NCBI GenBank assembly: GCA_910579505.1
Contig: CAJTTZ010000012.1
Span: 1 to 64,000, forward strand
Length of the DNA stretch: 64,000 nt
Direction: 5' to 3'
Origin: an uncultured Lachnospiraceae bacterium
Lineage (GTDB): Bacteria > Bacillota > Clostridia > Lachnospirales > Lachnospiraceae
A program made the position numbers and the translations under genes. Below are positions 1-9,132 of the stretch, piece by piece (positions within the stretch are counted from its first letter, which is position 1; each line of letters starts with the position of its first letter). The notes beneath the pieces are model-generated. The model had not been told where the DNA came from, searched no databases, and worked only from the letters and a program-made list of their open reading frames with translations.

Positions 1-6
1 ATTAAA

Positions 7-26
7 AATATATCGGGAGATATATT
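7..26. promoter_or_regulatory. Inverted repeat before the XRE gene (candidate operator)
   Basis: Perfect 8-bp arms, AATATATC and GATATATT, are separated by GGGA. The right arm runs into a TTGACA at 25-30. The position just upstream of a small XRE regulator gene suggests an autoregulatory operator. No convincing -10 box is seen at the proper spacing before the start, so the promoter assignment is open. Confidence 0.4.
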
Positions 27-63
27 GACAAATTTCAAATATTGAGATAGGAGAAGAAAAGCC

Positions 64-435
64 ATGAAAGATAATACCGAATTGAGCGAACGCCTGCGAC
101 AGCTACGGAAAAATGCCGGTCTGTCTCAGGAGCAGCTCGCAGAGACATTACATATTTCCAGACAAGCCGTCTCCAAATGGGAGAGCGGTGTTTCAAACCC
201 GGACATCCAGAACATCGTCCAGCTCGGAAAACTTTACGGAATCAGCACCGATTCCATCCTATTGGAGGAATCCCCTGCCCCGGAAGCCGCCGATATCATG
301 CCGCAAACTTCTGACGCCGCGCCGACGGAAGAAAAACCGTCTGTTCGAGATCATAACCCGGCAAACGGCTTTCTCTGGGCTGTGCTTGGCGCAGTGATTG
401 TGCTTGTGTTATATTTGGTAACCAATATGTTTTGA
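64..435 (+). CDS. XRE-family transcriptional regulator with C-terminal membrane anchor
   Basis: A 123-residue protein. Residues about 8-62 form a Cro/C1-type helix-turn-helix, with the typical RQAVSKWESG recognition-helix pattern. A Pro/Ala/Glu-rich linker follows, then one hydrophobic segment at about residues 102-121 that should span the membrane. The start is supported by AGGAGAAG upstream. HTH proteins of this layout are common in Clostridia and are usually local repressors. The target is unknown; an inverted repeat directly upstream may be its own operator. The anchor would put the DNA-binding domain on the cytoplasmic face of the membrane, which suggests envelope sensing (inference). 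Confidence 0.85.
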   Translation: MKDNTELSERLRQLRKNAGLSQEQLAETLHISRQAVSKWESGVSNPDIQNIVQLGKLYGISTDSILLEESPAPEAADIMPQTSDAAPTEEKPSVRDHNPANGFLWAVLGAVIVLVLYLVTNMF

Positions 436-448
436 CTATGTATGCTTT

Positions 449-637
449 TTACTGATTCTTTTCAAGCGCCAGTCCGATCAGCCGGTCCGTCTGATCCGCC
501 ATGAACAGCGGAATGTTCAGCACATCATCGTCCAGCTTCCAGATCATAGAATTCTTCGGGAACTCGCTGATATCGGGGTGCTTGGCAAAATCACGTTCAT
601 ACTCACCCCGCAAACGCACAGTAAGGTCCCACCGCAA
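449..637 (-). pseudogene. Out-of-frame C-terminal piece of the upstream lipoprotein
   Basis: This frame overlaps the last codons of the lipoprotein gene and continues past its stop. Removing one base from the four-C run at 606-609 (GGGG on the coding strand) would join ...CAFAG to EYERDFAKH... and extend the protein by about 55 residues, ending LIGLALEKNQ. The piece lacks its own start signal. It reads like the normal end of the family (MIWKLDDDVLNIPLF). A real frameshift and a sequencing error are both possible. Confidence 0.6.
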
Positions 638-2036
638 TATCCGTCACCACGTTATCCTCCTCTGAAAACCAGATGCTGATATTGCCAAAGCCCTCCCCGG
701 TGATAAGGCAGTTCTCCGCCTCCGCGTAGGGGGACGCATAAAACCCGTAAGCCTGCAATTTCTCCCAGGCGCCGTCCACGCTGATGCCCGGATAAATGCC
801 GAAGATCGTCACATCCGCAAGCTTCTCCCCTTTATAGCCGATATGCCCCGCGTTGAGCGCCTCAAAGGTAAACAGCTCCTTCCCGTCCTTCGATCCCACC
901 GTCCACTCCTCGAAATCCGGGTCGGGATGTTCCATTGCCACCCCATACTTTTCAGAAAGAAGCGTCTGCGCCGCGTCGAGGAAATGGTCTTCATTTAAAA
1001 TCAACAGTCCCAGATCCGACGCCGTATCCGACCGCTCTTTTCCCGCTTTCTCAGCTAACATCTTTAAATACGTGGGCGTAAAATCCGCAAAGGACTCATA
1101 TTGCATGGGATCGTACACAGGTGAAATCTCCGCCGCGCCTTCCATAAATCCATTAAGCCATTCGTCCACCTCCGCCTGATTAAATCGGAAGCCCTCATAA
1201 CCAGAATGATAATCGGAATATTCCTCTCCCGCCTTTACAATTTCGTACACGGTTCCGTCCCCGTCCACATCCCGCTCTGTCGGAAAATCCGCTCCTTCTC
1301 CCATGTCATCCCACGCCCGCAGCGAACCGATTTCCACATAGGCGTTTTCCGCCGGCTCATACTGGTAAAACGTGCAGGGCCAGAACTCAGCGGGCGGCAC
1401 CTGATTGTGCGACCATCCCGCCTTGATGACACCGTTATCGTAATAGGTAAGCAGAGGATACGCACAAAATTCATTTTTCAATTCCCCGGTTTCCGGGTTG
1501 TAATCATACACCGCCTCAAGGCTGCCTGCCGTAGTTGTCGTCGTCCATCTGACCAGCAGCTCCTCCCTGCCATCCTGATCCACGTCCGCCACCGCAAAGC
1601 AGTTCTTCGCCATCTCTTCCGCGTCAAGCGTATCCTCTCCCCAGACCCCGACTCCCAGTTCCATGTCGGGAAGCCGGTATGCCGCCATGACCTGTGACAG
1701 GATGCCGCTGTAGTAGTGCCTGATCTGCGCCTGCTGGAATTTCTCCGGCTTCTCGATGAGAGCTGCGTTTTCCCTAGCCTCCGTGTTCGTGTTTCCAGCC
1801 TGCCCATTATCCGCAGCAGTTTCCGTACTCTCCGCCGGAGCATCCGTCTCCCCTCCCGCTGTATTCTCCGCCGTTTCTGCCATTCCGGGTTGTTCCGTTT
1901 CCGCCTGCCCTGTATCCGCACTCTGTAAACGCTTCCCTGCATCGTCATCCGCGCTGCAGGCCGTCAAAAACACCGCGCCCGCACAAATGAAAATTCCTGC
2001 TGCAGCCCGTCCGTTTCTCCACATCTTCCTTTTCAT
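603..2036 (-). CDS. Secreted lipoprotein with DxDxDG calcium-type motifs, probably frameshifted at its end
   Basis: Signal peptide with lipobox FLTAC, so it is predicted to be lipid-anchored outside the membrane. A low-complexity Ala/Glu/Thr linker of about 80 residues follows. Two acidic loops, DVDQDGREELL and DVDGDGTVYE, resemble calcium-binding loops of FG-GAP/VCBS-like lipoproteins. The C-terminal part looks like a separate alpha/beta domain. The start chosen is the ATG at 2036; ATGs at 2048 and 2024 are alternatives because the purine-rich stretch before them fits none perfectly. The reading frame stops just after CAFAG, while homology-like sequence goes on in another frame (449-602). 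No function can be assigned. Confidence 0.75.
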   Translation of the reverse strand: MKRKMWRNGRAAAGIFICAGAVFLTACSADDDAGKRLQSADTGQAETEQPGMAETAENTAGGETDAPAESTETAADNGQAGNTNTEARENAALIEKPEKFQQAQIRHYYSGILSQVMAAYRLPDMELGVGVWGEDTLDAEEMAKNCFAVADVDQDGREELLVRWTTTTTAGSLEAVYDYNPETGELKNEFCAYPLLTYYDNGVIKAGWSHNQVPPAEFWPCTFYQYEPAENAYVEIGSLRAWDDMGEGADFPTERDVDGDGTVYEIVKAGEEYSDYHSGYEGFRFNQAEVDEWLNGFMEGAAEISPVYDPMQYESFADFTPTYLKMLAEKAGKERSDTASDLGLLILNEDHFLDAAQTLLSEKYGVAMEHPDPDFEEWTVGSKDGKELFTFEALNAGHIGYKGEKLADVTIFGIYPGISVDGAWEKLQAYGFYASPYAEAENCLITGEGFGNISIWFSEEDNVVTDIAVGPYCAFAG

Positions 2037-2132
2037 AATGGCACACATCCCCTTCTTTCCCGTCCTCAGACCGCTTCCCTCATTTATGACAGCTTCGCAG
2101 CCATGCTGTCCCGGCTTTTCTCTTCGCTTTCC

Positions 2133-2915
2133 TTACCCGCCGCCGTTCTCCCGGTTTAACTCCTCCACCACGCCCTCCGGCTTCACTGTCATCTCCACCC
2201 AAGTCGGAATAAACCCGCTCTTCACCGCATTCCTCACCGAGCGAATATTGGACCATGCCGAACAGTAAAAAGGAACCCTGCCACACTCTAAAATCTTCAC
2301 GGCAAGACCGCTTGTCAGCGCAGCCGCCACGCCCTGCCGCCGATACGCCGGCAGCACGTCCACCCCGATCTGCCACATGGTTTCGCAGTCTGCGGAACAT
2401 CCCGCCAGCCCTATCAGCTCTTTGCCGTCGTAGGCGCCGATCCCCAGAACATCCAGCTCCTTCCTGTCCTCGCACAGTGCGTTACCCCACTCCGGCTTAT
2501 ATAACTCCCGGAAATCCGATTGCTCCAAAGTCCGCAGCTCATAACCACACGGCAGGGCGCGCAGTTTTTCCACATCGGGAAGATAATACTCCGCCATGAA
2601 ACAGACCTTCTGTCCAAACGGCTGCATCCGCTCATTCAGCCAGTGGAGATTTGGTGTCTCAAAGCAGTGGTAAAATTCAAATTTCCCGAGATATGCCTCC
2701 ACAATCTCCCGGTATTCCTCCCGCACAGATGCCACAATATTATTTCCGTAGGAAACCAGATTGCAGGCAATCGGCTCCTTATAATATTTCCGCGCCATCG
2801 GTCCCACGCCGGATCTGACGATCACCGGATGCGCGCATAAAAAGTCCTCCGCATTGCAGTTAATGTCCAGAGCGGACTGTTCCATTGCAATTTGGAGGAT
2901 TTCCTTATTTGTCAT
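2133..2915 (-). CDS. GNAT-family N-acetyltransferase
   Basis: 260 residues. The acetyl-CoA binding signature lies in the C-terminal half (VDVLPAYRRQGVAAALTS), followed by the usual beta-strand/helix end of a GNAT domain. The N-terminal 120 residues are of the type seen in the larger Firmicute GNAT acetyltransferases and probably shape the substrate site. The substrate cannot be told. The start overlaps the stop of the DNA-repair gene by four bases (ATGA, 2912-2915), so the two are translationally coupled. It is the last gene of a minus-strand chain that begins with the chemoreceptor at 6189. Confidence 0.85.
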   Translation of the reverse strand: MTNKEILQIAMEQSALDINCNAEDFLCAHPVIVRSGVGPMARKYYKEPIACNLVSYGNNIVASVREEYREIVEAYLGKFEFYHCFETPNLHWLNERMQPFGQKVCFMAEYYLPDVEKLRALPCGYELRTLEQSDFRELYKPEWGNALCEDRKELDVLGIGAYDGKELIGLAGCSADCETMWQIGVDVLPAYRRQGVAAALTSGLAVKILECGRVPFYCSAWSNIRSVRNAVKSGFIPTWVEMTVKPEGVVEELNRENGGG

Positions 2916-3610
2916 TTCATTTGCCCCCGAATCTTAAGCCCCCTCAGATACCCCTTCTGCTCCGGCGTAATTCGATAGCTCTCCACCGCCTTCTGGATCG
3001 CCTTATTGTGCGTCCAGGTCTCCAGCCTCTTTTCCTCGATATAGGGCAGGACCGTCTCATACTGTTTCGCCAGCGCCGTGGCAAAATACCATGCGATCAT
3101 CATATTGACATAGTATTCCTCTGATCGGATTTCCGAAACCATCTGCGGATATGCCAGTTCAAAATCCTCGTCCAGAAAATGCTCCATCAGCATCCCGACG
3201 CCAAACCGCACCGTATACGTTTCGTCGGAGGCAATCCACTCCCTGATGTAAGGCAACAGCTCCTGCCGATGCTTTTTAAACAGCTTCGGGGACATCTGGT
3301 CGCAGGTCGCCCAGTTATCCACATAAGGCAGAAACACGGTAAGCTCCTCCATGCACTGTGCAAAATCTTTCCTCTCCGCTATGATAAAAGCGTGAAGCTG
3401 GTTTTCCTCAAAATACTTGTGGGGAAGCGCTTCCAGAAATGCAGGGATGTCCTCCCGCTTCGCAAACTGCTTCGCCATCTTCCGAAGCGCGGGCGTGCGG
3501 ACCCCGATCACGGTTTCTTTGTCAATCGTCGGTATCAGCTTTGCCTGAAAATCCCGGTAATCGGTATCCCTTTGTGCATACAGCATTTCTCTGATCTCAT
3601 CAATGATCAT
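2912..3610 (-). CDS. DNA alkylation repair protein, AlkD-like HEAT-repeat family
   Basis: About 232 residues from the start MIIDEIREML, chosen because a GGGGGTGAAG stretch precedes it; a longer frame to 3700 would overlap the upstream gene. The sequence has the AlkD-type signature: GVRTPALRKMAK near residue 35, then VDNWATCDQMSPKLFKKH, then repeated paired helices rich in aromatic residues. Proteins of this family remove N3- and N7-alkylated bases using a HEAT-repeat fold without base flipping. The conserved Trp/Asp positions of the family appear to be present (WATCD). It is coupled to the downstream GNAT gene by a four-base overlap. Confidence 0.88.
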   Translation of the reverse strand: MIIDEIREMLYAQRDTDYRDFQAKLIPTIDKETVIGVRTPALRKMAKQFAKREDIPAFLEALPHKYFEENQLHAFIIAERKDFAQCMEELTVFLPYVDNWATCDQMSPKLFKKHRQELLPYIREWIASDETYTVRFGVGMLMEHFLDEDFELAYPQMVSEIRSEEYYVNMMIAWYFATALAKQYETVLPYIEEKRLETWTHNKAIQKAVESYRITPEQKGYLRGLKIRGQMK

Positions 3611-3635
3611 CTCTTCACCCCCATGCACGCTCCCG

Positions 3636-4127
3636 TCAGTCTGTACATACGGTCTCGCCAAACAGCACTTCCAGCTTCCGTTTCGCACCTTTCGCATCAA
3701 AGTAAAACCACTCTCTTGTCTGAATCCAAGTAATCAGCCAGAACAGGCACATCATACCCCCCGCTATCACAGCCACAATAAGGGGCGCTGACGAAGAAAT
3801 CAAAAACCACGCCACCATGCAGAGGGTCACTGGAAAAAGCACATGCATCTGGTGCGGGACACGCACTTTCATAGATACCACAGTCTCTCCCGCTTCCTCC
3901 TCTATGCTGCCCTCGATCACCGCCATCGAAAAATGATGCCTAAACCATGAAGTTTTCGGCTCTATCTTAAATTCCGACGCACCGACCTCTCCGACAAACG
4001 CCCCCTCGCCCAAGGGATAATGCGCGATCCCCCAGACCGCCGTCTCCCCTTTCAGGATCGCGTACACTTCCGCCGGCGTTTTTTTCGTGTATATCGTATA
4101 ATACAGCTTCGGAAAAATTCCCATCAC
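3636..4127 (-). CDS. Membrane protein of unknown function, paralogue of the next gene upstream
   Basis: 163 residues. The N-terminal half is soluble and aligns by eye with the 4124-4639 product: IYTKKTPAEVYAIL against IQTGKSPEEVQALL, then GAFVGEVGASEFKIEPK against KAFIGKVGETEFKFLPR. Two adjacent hydrophobic segments follow (about 100-137). The C-termini also match (GAKRKLEVLFG against RAKRRLEELLG). The gene overlaps its paralogue by four bases, so a tandem duplication inside an operon is likely. No known domain was recognised. Confidence 0.7.
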   Translation of the reverse strand: MMGIFPKLYYTIYTKKTPAEVYAILKGETAVWGIAHYPLGEGAFVGEVGASEFKIEPKTSWFRHHFSMAVIEGSIEEEAGETVVSMKVRVPHQMHVLFPVTLCMVAWFLISSSAPLIVAVIAGGMMCLFWLITWIQTREWFYFDAKGAKRKLEVLFGETVCTD

Positions 4128-4639
4128 ACATCCCCCAGCAGTTCTTCCAGTCTCCGCTTCGCCCTCCTCGCAGGAATATAAAACCCGCCTTTAACAAGAA
4201 GCTGCCCGACAAGGATAAAACCGAACGCCGACGCCGTAATCCCCCAGCCATCCGGCTGACCCGAGATTACGGCGAGAAGGCCCGCCAGAAAAACCATCCC
4301 CGTTATGCCAAACCATACACACAAAAAGGCAGTTACAAACCATAATAAACGCATACGGACAATCACTGCCGTCCCGCTTTCCTGCCCCTGTATCTGCCCC
4401 ACGATCACAGGCAGGAAAGAATCTTTCACATGAATAATAATACCCGCAAAAAGAACATCCCCAAGCCTTGGCAGAAATTTAAATTCCGTTTCGCCGACTT
4501 TCCCGATAAATGCCTTATCCCCCGGAACGATCAGCCATCTGTTCTCCGTATCGGTGACAGATTGCAAAAGCGCCTGCACCTCCTCCGGGCTCTTCCCTGT
4601 CTGGATGGTGAATTTCATGCGCGGTATGATATGTATCAT
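4124..4639 (-). CDS. Membrane protein of unknown function, tandem paralogue
   Basis: 171 residues with the same plan as the following gene: a soluble N-terminal region of about 90 residues, two membrane-spanning segments (roughly 95-120 and 128-150) and a basic tail RAKRRLEELLG. It overlaps both its upstream chemoreceptor gene (4636-4639) and its downstream paralogue (4124-4127) by four bases. The tight linkage to a chemoreceptor might mean a shared signalling role, but nothing in the sequence proves that. Confidence 0.7.
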   Translation of the reverse strand: MIHIIPRMKFTIQTGKSPEEVQALLQSVTDTENRWLIVPGDKAFIGKVGETEFKFLPRLGDVLFAGIIIHVKDSFLPVIVGQIQGQESGTAVIVRMRLLWFVTAFLCVWFGITGMVFLAGLLAVISGQPDGWGITASAFGFILVGQLLVKGGFYIPARRAKRRLEELLGDV

Positions 4640-6189
4640 TCTTCCCTCTTCAAAAGATTACTGATCTCATCCACCATCCCATTAATGGTATTGATCTGGT
4701 TGGACATTTCCGCAATATCTTTTACGTTGCTCTCCACCATGCCGTTGATGGAATGGAACTGGGTATTCTCCTTGCTGATATCTTCTGCAATCTCTTTGTT
4801 GATGGTAACTGTACTCTGTATCACTTTTGCCTGTTTATGGTGCGCCTCCCCCATAGCGCTCACCGCATCCGCCGCGATGCCGAGAAGCTGTGTCATATCC
4901 TGTATGCCCGCATACACGTTTGTAAAATACTCGTTCTGCCGCTCCAGCTTCTGGGAGTTGTCATTGACATACAGAGTGATCTCTTTCACATTGTCCTGCA
5001 CTGTCTGAATCACCTTTTCCACCTCATGCAAAGACTCCAGCGTGCTGTTCGCCAGATTGCCCACTTCCTGTGCAACCACGGCAAACCCTCTGCCCGCCTC
5101 TCCCGCTCTTGCCGCCTCGATGGAAGCGTTTAAGGCAAGAAGATTCGTGGAAGAGGAAATATCGCTGATCAGATTTAATGTCATACCGATCTGATCCACG
5201 GCTGCAGATAATTTCTGCGCCACATCCGTTGTCTCAACCATAGACCTGGAGACTTCCCCGTTGATTCCTTTCAGCTCAGCAAGCCGTTTCTCATTCTCCC
5301 TCGTTTTTTCAAGCAGATCCCTTGAAGTCCGTTCCACCTTCTCCACATTATCCGCCACGACATTCTTCCACTCGTCCAGTTCATTCAGATTATCCATGCT
5401 CTCTCTCGTTTTTCCATCCAGCCTGTTGCTGCCTTCAAGCAGCATCTCACTCGTGGCTGAAAGTTCTTCCACAGAAGCGCTCTCATTTTCCGAAATCTGC
5501 GAAAGCGCCTGTCCTGCCTTTAAAAGACTCTGCGAGAGGGACTGTACGGAATCCAGCACGTTTTTCACCTTTTCATTATTCCGCTCCATCTCGTCTTTTT
5601 TTGCGTTTACAAGAAAGCGGTTGATCAGATAAGTTAACAGCACGGTAGTCGGCAGGGACAGGCTCAGACAAACGCCCCTGTCAGCTATGTTCGTAATAAA
5701 CATTTCCCCTTGGACCGGCAAAAGAACCGCCCCTTTTACAAACCAGCCAATCACCAGGGAGACCACAATCTCCACCGACGTAAGGGCGACCAGCTTATAG
5801 TCGAGGAAAAATGTGGTAAGCACTACAAAGAAAAAGGCAAAGCCCCAAAAATCCCCCGCAGGAACCATATACTGGATAAAGTTCCACTGAATCAGCATGA
5901 TCACAGCCACAAAAATCTTTCCGGCTTTCAGGCTGGACGCTTTCACGATGCCGTCCTCAAACCCCGTTTTGATAAAATAGATTCCTATCCCCAGATAAAT
6001 CAGACAGGTCACGTCAAAAATAAGTAACGCCGTCCATGAGACAGGCGGTATCCAGCCCATCAGCTTCATAAACGTGTACATAATGCCCGCGCACTGACAT
6101 GCTCCCGGTATCAACAGCAAAACCAGCACATACACCTTGTTGATGTACTCGTCCATCGCTGTCAGACTTGTCTTTTTGTTCCCTTCCAT
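4636..6189 (-). CDS. Methyl-accepting chemotaxis protein with a multi-helix membrane sensor
   Basis: About 517 residues. The start at 6189 (MEGNKKTSL) is chosen because AGGAGG lies ten bases upstream. The first 200 residues contain about six hydrophobic segments and no extracellular Cache or four-helix domain, so sensing is probably inside or through the membrane. No HAMP domain is evident. The rest is a long helical signalling domain with the hairpin tip NLLALNASIEAARAGEAGRGFAVVAQEV broken by the usual kinase-contact residues. No cheA or cheW gene lies in the window. It is the first gene of a chain with two membrane proteins, the AlkD-like gene and the GNAT gene. Confidence 0.88.
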   Translation of the reverse strand: MEGNKKTSLTAMDEYINKVYVLVLLLIPGACQCAGIMYTFMKLMGWIPPVSWTALLIFDVTCLIYLGIGIYFIKTGFEDGIVKASSLKAGKIFVAVIMLIQWNFIQYMVPAGDFWGFAFFFVVLTTFFLDYKLVALTSVEIVVSLVIGWFVKGAVLLPVQGEMFITNIADRGVCLSLSLPTTVLLTYLINRFLVNAKKDEMERNNEKVKNVLDSVQSLSQSLLKAGQALSQISENESASVEELSATSEMLLEGSNRLDGKTRESMDNLNELDEWKNVVADNVEKVERTSRDLLEKTRENEKRLAELKGINGEVSRSMVETTDVAQKLSAAVDQIGMTLNLISDISSSTNLLALNASIEAARAGEAGRGFAVVAQEVGNLANSTLESLHEVEKVIQTVQDNVKEITLYVNDNSQKLERQNEYFTNVYAGIQDMTQLLGIAADAVSAMGEAHHKQAKVIQSTVTINKEIAEDISKENTQFHSINGMVESNVKDIAEMSNQINTINGMVDEISNLLKREE

Positions 6190-6613
6190 AACCCCTGTTC
6201 CTCCTGTTTTAAAAATGTTTTGCGTATTCCCCCTACACGCATTTCCCATTCATAAACCGCCTTAACTATGTCAAGACGGTCTGATAAATTTTGGCATTTT
6301 TACAGCACAAAAAAGCCAGATTATGTTATATCAGAGTATAGCATAACCTCAGCTCTTCTTCCACTACAATTTTTAATCCATAATCTTACTTATCGCTTTA
6401 CCGAATTACGATTCCGCCCCGCGGTTTGGGCTACTCCCCTGTCCCTTTTACATTTTATATTGTTTTTTTCAAAAAAAAAGTTGCAGGCCGCATTTGTTAC
6501 CTGACGTTTACTTTCGAGGCAAAAATTTAAAATTTCCGCGCACGATTTGTGTTATACTCTAGATAATATAGCTGCATTTTTCACTAAAATGGGATTCCCA
6601 ACATGGAGCGCAT
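6190..6613. other. Intergenic region between chemoreceptor and response-regulator genes
   Basis: A 424-bp A+T-rich gap between divergent genes. It holds two candidate extended -10 elements: TGCTATACT on the minus strand (6335-6343), facing the chemoreceptor operon, and TGTTATACT on the plus strand (6550-6558), facing the response regulator. Neither has a clear -35. A plus-strand 78-codon frame at 6268-6504 has no ribosome binding site and no family resemblance, and was not accepted. No RNA gene is seen. Confidence 0.4.
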
Positions 6614-7354
6614 ATGTACAAGATACTATTGGTTGACGACGACCCGATCATTCTAGAAAATAATCAGACCTTTTTCCGTTCCATGGGCTATGAGGTAATC
6701 TGTACAAAGACCGCTGAAACGGCTGAGGAAATCATTTTATCCAATGCGCTTGACTGTGTGATACTGGATGTGGACCTGCCCGGTGGAAACGGATTCGAGC
6801 TTTGCGAAAAAATACGGACAAAGACAGGTCTTCCCATCGTCTTTCTCTCCGGCTACACCGAGGAGGAAAGCCGGGTTCGCGGCCTGTCCGTAGGCGGCGA
6901 CGACTATGTCTGCAAACCCTACAGCTTAACGGAGCTGGAGCTGCGGGTCCGTGCCCGCATCCGCGCAGGTCGAGCGGCACAACCGCCCAAATCTCTGACC
7001 TACGGCACTTTTTCCATTCATCCGTCCTCGTGCAGCGCAAGCTGCGGCTCCCGGTCCGTGGACTTTTCCTCCTATGAATTTGAGGTTCTATATTTTCTCG
7101 CCAAACACCCGGGGGAACTTTTTACGCCGGAACAGATATACGATTCGGTCTGGAAAGCCCCCATGAACAAGGGACAGAAATCCCTGCAGGTCATTATGGG
7201 GCGCATCCGCCGAAAACTTTATGATATATGCCCGGATCACGATTACATCCAGACGAAACGCTACAAAGGCTACCTCTTCGTACCTTTAGAGACAAAAAAG
7301 CAGACCGCCCCGAATGCGGCAGACAAAACCACTATGCCGACCAAAAGCCCGTAA
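6614..7354 (+). CDS. OmpR-family response regulator
   Basis: 246 residues: receiver domain at about 1-120 with the acidic pocket DDD at residues 8-10, phospho-acceptor Asp52 in ILDVDLPGG, and Lys in VCKPYSL; then a winged-helix DNA-binding domain at about 130-230 (SLQVIMGRIRRKL, YKGYLF). GGAGCG precedes the ATG. The likely partner is the histidine kinase at 9133, but an opposing gene lies between them. The last 85 bp overlap the 3' end of that gene, and the C-terminal tail past the winged helix (about 20 residues) is unusual and lies within the overlap. Confidence 0.92.
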   Translation: MYKILLVDDDPIILENNQTFFRSMGYEVICTKTAETAEEIILSNALDCVILDVDLPGGNGFELCEKIRTKTGLPIVFLSGYTEEESRVRGLSVGGDDYVCKPYSLTELELRVRARIRAGRAAQPPKSLTYGTFSIHPSSCSASCGSRSVDFSSYEFEVLYFLAKHPGELFTPEQIYDSVWKAPMNKGQKSLQVIMGRIRRKLYDICPDHDYIQTKRYKGYLFVPLETKKQTAPNAADKTTMPTKSP

Positions 7355-9093
7355 TTGGGACCCGTTCCTGCCGCCATACCCGCGCTGTCGTTCCTCACCG
7401 AAAATTCGGGCTGCACACACGCCTCAACAGCCGCATTCATTTCCCTGTCGGCAGGCGTACCCTGCATGGCAAGATCCCGTGTACCGCTTCCGGCCGTGAC
7501 TTTTGCAGCAGTATCCCCCGCAGACTGTGAATGCCCGTTTTCATCACCACCCCTGTGATCCTGCCAGTCGAGTGTTGCAGTGGATGTATTTTTCCGTTCC
7601 TCTGCCTCAAATTCCGGCGTCCTCCGCGTCTGTTCCGTTTTCCCGGACTCCGCCGCTTTGTCATTCGAATTTGGTTCGTTCGCGTTCCGCTGCGTTAAAG
7701 GGGGTTGGGGTTCACCCGGTATTATCGGCTCTTCCGGCTTTAGGGATTCGTTCGGTTTTGCCGATTCTTCTGGCTTTTCCGGCTCTCCGGGCGGATCTAC
7801 GATAGCCGTCCCGCCGCCCCTGCTGCCTCCCAGATCCTCGGCGACGTCCAAGTTATTCGCCGCATACCGAAGCACATTGGAGTAGTACAGCTTTCCTTCC
7901 GTTTCACCCCGCAGCCGGATATAGGCATAAGGATATGCCGCGACGTCCCACTGGTCGCCGGGAAACGAAATATAAAAGCCGCTGTCGGCGCTTAATGTAT
8001 TGTCTTCTCCCTCTCCGATCCAGTTTTCGCCGTCAAAGGAATACTCCGGCGAAACAGCGGCACAAAGCGCCCCTTCCTGCTTTGTATAATCGCCCCGGAA
8101 AGTACAGGCATGGCTGCGGATAAAAGCTTCCGCATTGGTAAATGTGAGTGGAAAATCATTGTAGACAACGGTGCAGGCTGCCCTCACTCCTGCCGCTGCC
8201 TGCAAGAAACTACCCTGTACCTGAAAACGCCGTCTCCCCGCCTGCTGTTTTTCCGTCCCCGCCATATCCCATGAAACGGCAACCGGCTCATGCTTCAAAA
8301 TGGTTCCCCGGGCATTCACCTTGCATGTAATTTCCGTGGGCAGGCACCCATCCAGAAGCTCCCCTCTCTCCACGACGACACAGACAGGTTCTGCTTCCGT
8401 CACCAGCGGGGTTTGGGCATAATGAATGTTTCCCGATACATGGCAGGATGCAAAGGTATTCCCTAAAATCAGGCCCGCACCCTCCTCCTGCCACAGCGCA
8501 TACCGTGATGCGCCGTCAGCGGCCGTTTCCACGGTCACGCCGTCAAGCAGCAGGCATCCCTGTTCCACATGGAAAATGCCCTGCTCATTGCCTTCTCCCG
8601 TAAAGGTGAGATTGCCGTCGCTCCAGAACTCCGTGTCGGCACATACGAAAATCGTATACTCGCCGGTTTCCACAAAAAGCGGCGGCATGTTCGGATAAGG
8701 CAGGAACATATAGGACTCATTCATGGTAATATCGCCTGTCAGAACTGCCCTGCCACCGCTGTATTTATGTGATTCCAGCCAGCCTGTCAGCTCCGCCGCG
8801 GAAGATATGCAGTCTGCCTCCCCATCCTGTCCGGGCGTTTCCACAGGTTCCGGCGGCAGTTGAAGTACAAACGCGGGCTCCGCCATGGATTCCACAGGTT
8901 CGGCCTCCGGCTGCGGTTCTGGCTCTCCCTCAGCGTCCGCCGCGAGTTCAGCGTCCGATGCAGGTTCCCCACCAGGCCCTGCCTCAGGTTCGGCGTCCGA
9001 TGCCGGCTCCATTGCAACAGCCGTATCATACAGATATAATGAAAGTGCAATAATGAAAATTGATAAAAGTAAACAGCTTTTCCCTTTTTTCAT
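7270..9093 (-). CDS. Large exported protein with low-complexity linkers and C-terminal membrane anchor
   Basis: 607 residues. An N-terminal signal sequence is followed by an Ala/Glu/Pro repeat region (residues about 28-75, recurring PASDAE and EPE units). A middle part carries beta-strand-rich sequence resembling right-handed repeats (GNLTFTGEG..GIFHVEQGCLLLDGVTVE). A Pro/Glu-rich linker (GEPEKPEESAKPNESLKPEEP) comes next, and one transmembrane segment at about 580-602 with a basic tail closes it. No LPXTG motif. It is placed opposite to, and between, a response regulator and a kinase, which suggests it is an output or a sensed surface protein of that system (inference). The function is unknown. 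Confidence 0.72.
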   Translation of the reverse strand: MKKGKSCLLLSIFIIALSLYLYDTAVAMEPASDAEPEAGPGGEPASDAELAADAEGEPEPQPEAEPVESMAEPAFVLQLPPEPVETPGQDGEADCISSAAELTGWLESHKYSGGRAVLTGDITMNESYMFLPYPNMPPLFVETGEYTIFVCADTEFWSDGNLTFTGEGNEQGIFHVEQGCLLLDGVTVETAADGASRYALWQEEGAGLILGNTFASCHVSGNIHYAQTPLVTEAEPVCVVVERGELLDGCLPTEITCKVNARGTILKHEPVAVSWDMAGTEKQQAGRRRFQVQGSFLQAAAGVRAACTVVYNDFPLTFTNAEAFIRSHACTFRGDYTKQEGALCAAVSPEYSFDGENWIGEGEDNTLSADSGFYISFPGDQWDVAAYPYAYIRLRGETEGKLYYSNVLRYAANNLDVAEDLGGSRGGGTAIVDPPGEPEKPEESAKPNESLKPEEPIIPGEPQPPLTQRNANEPNSNDKAAESGKTEQTRRTPEFEAEERKNTSTATLDWQDHRGGDENGHSQSAGDTAAKVTAGSGTRDLAMQGTPADREMNAAVEACVQPEFSVRNDSAGMAAGTGPNYGLLVGIVVLSAAFGAVCFFVSKGTKR

Positions 9094-9132
9094 TTGTCTG
9101 TTCCTTTAGTTAAAATAAGGTGGATCATTACG

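Noticed and set aside
6268..6504. 78-codon frame in the gap before the response regulator
   Set aside because: No ribosome binding site, low-complexity end and no family resemblance.
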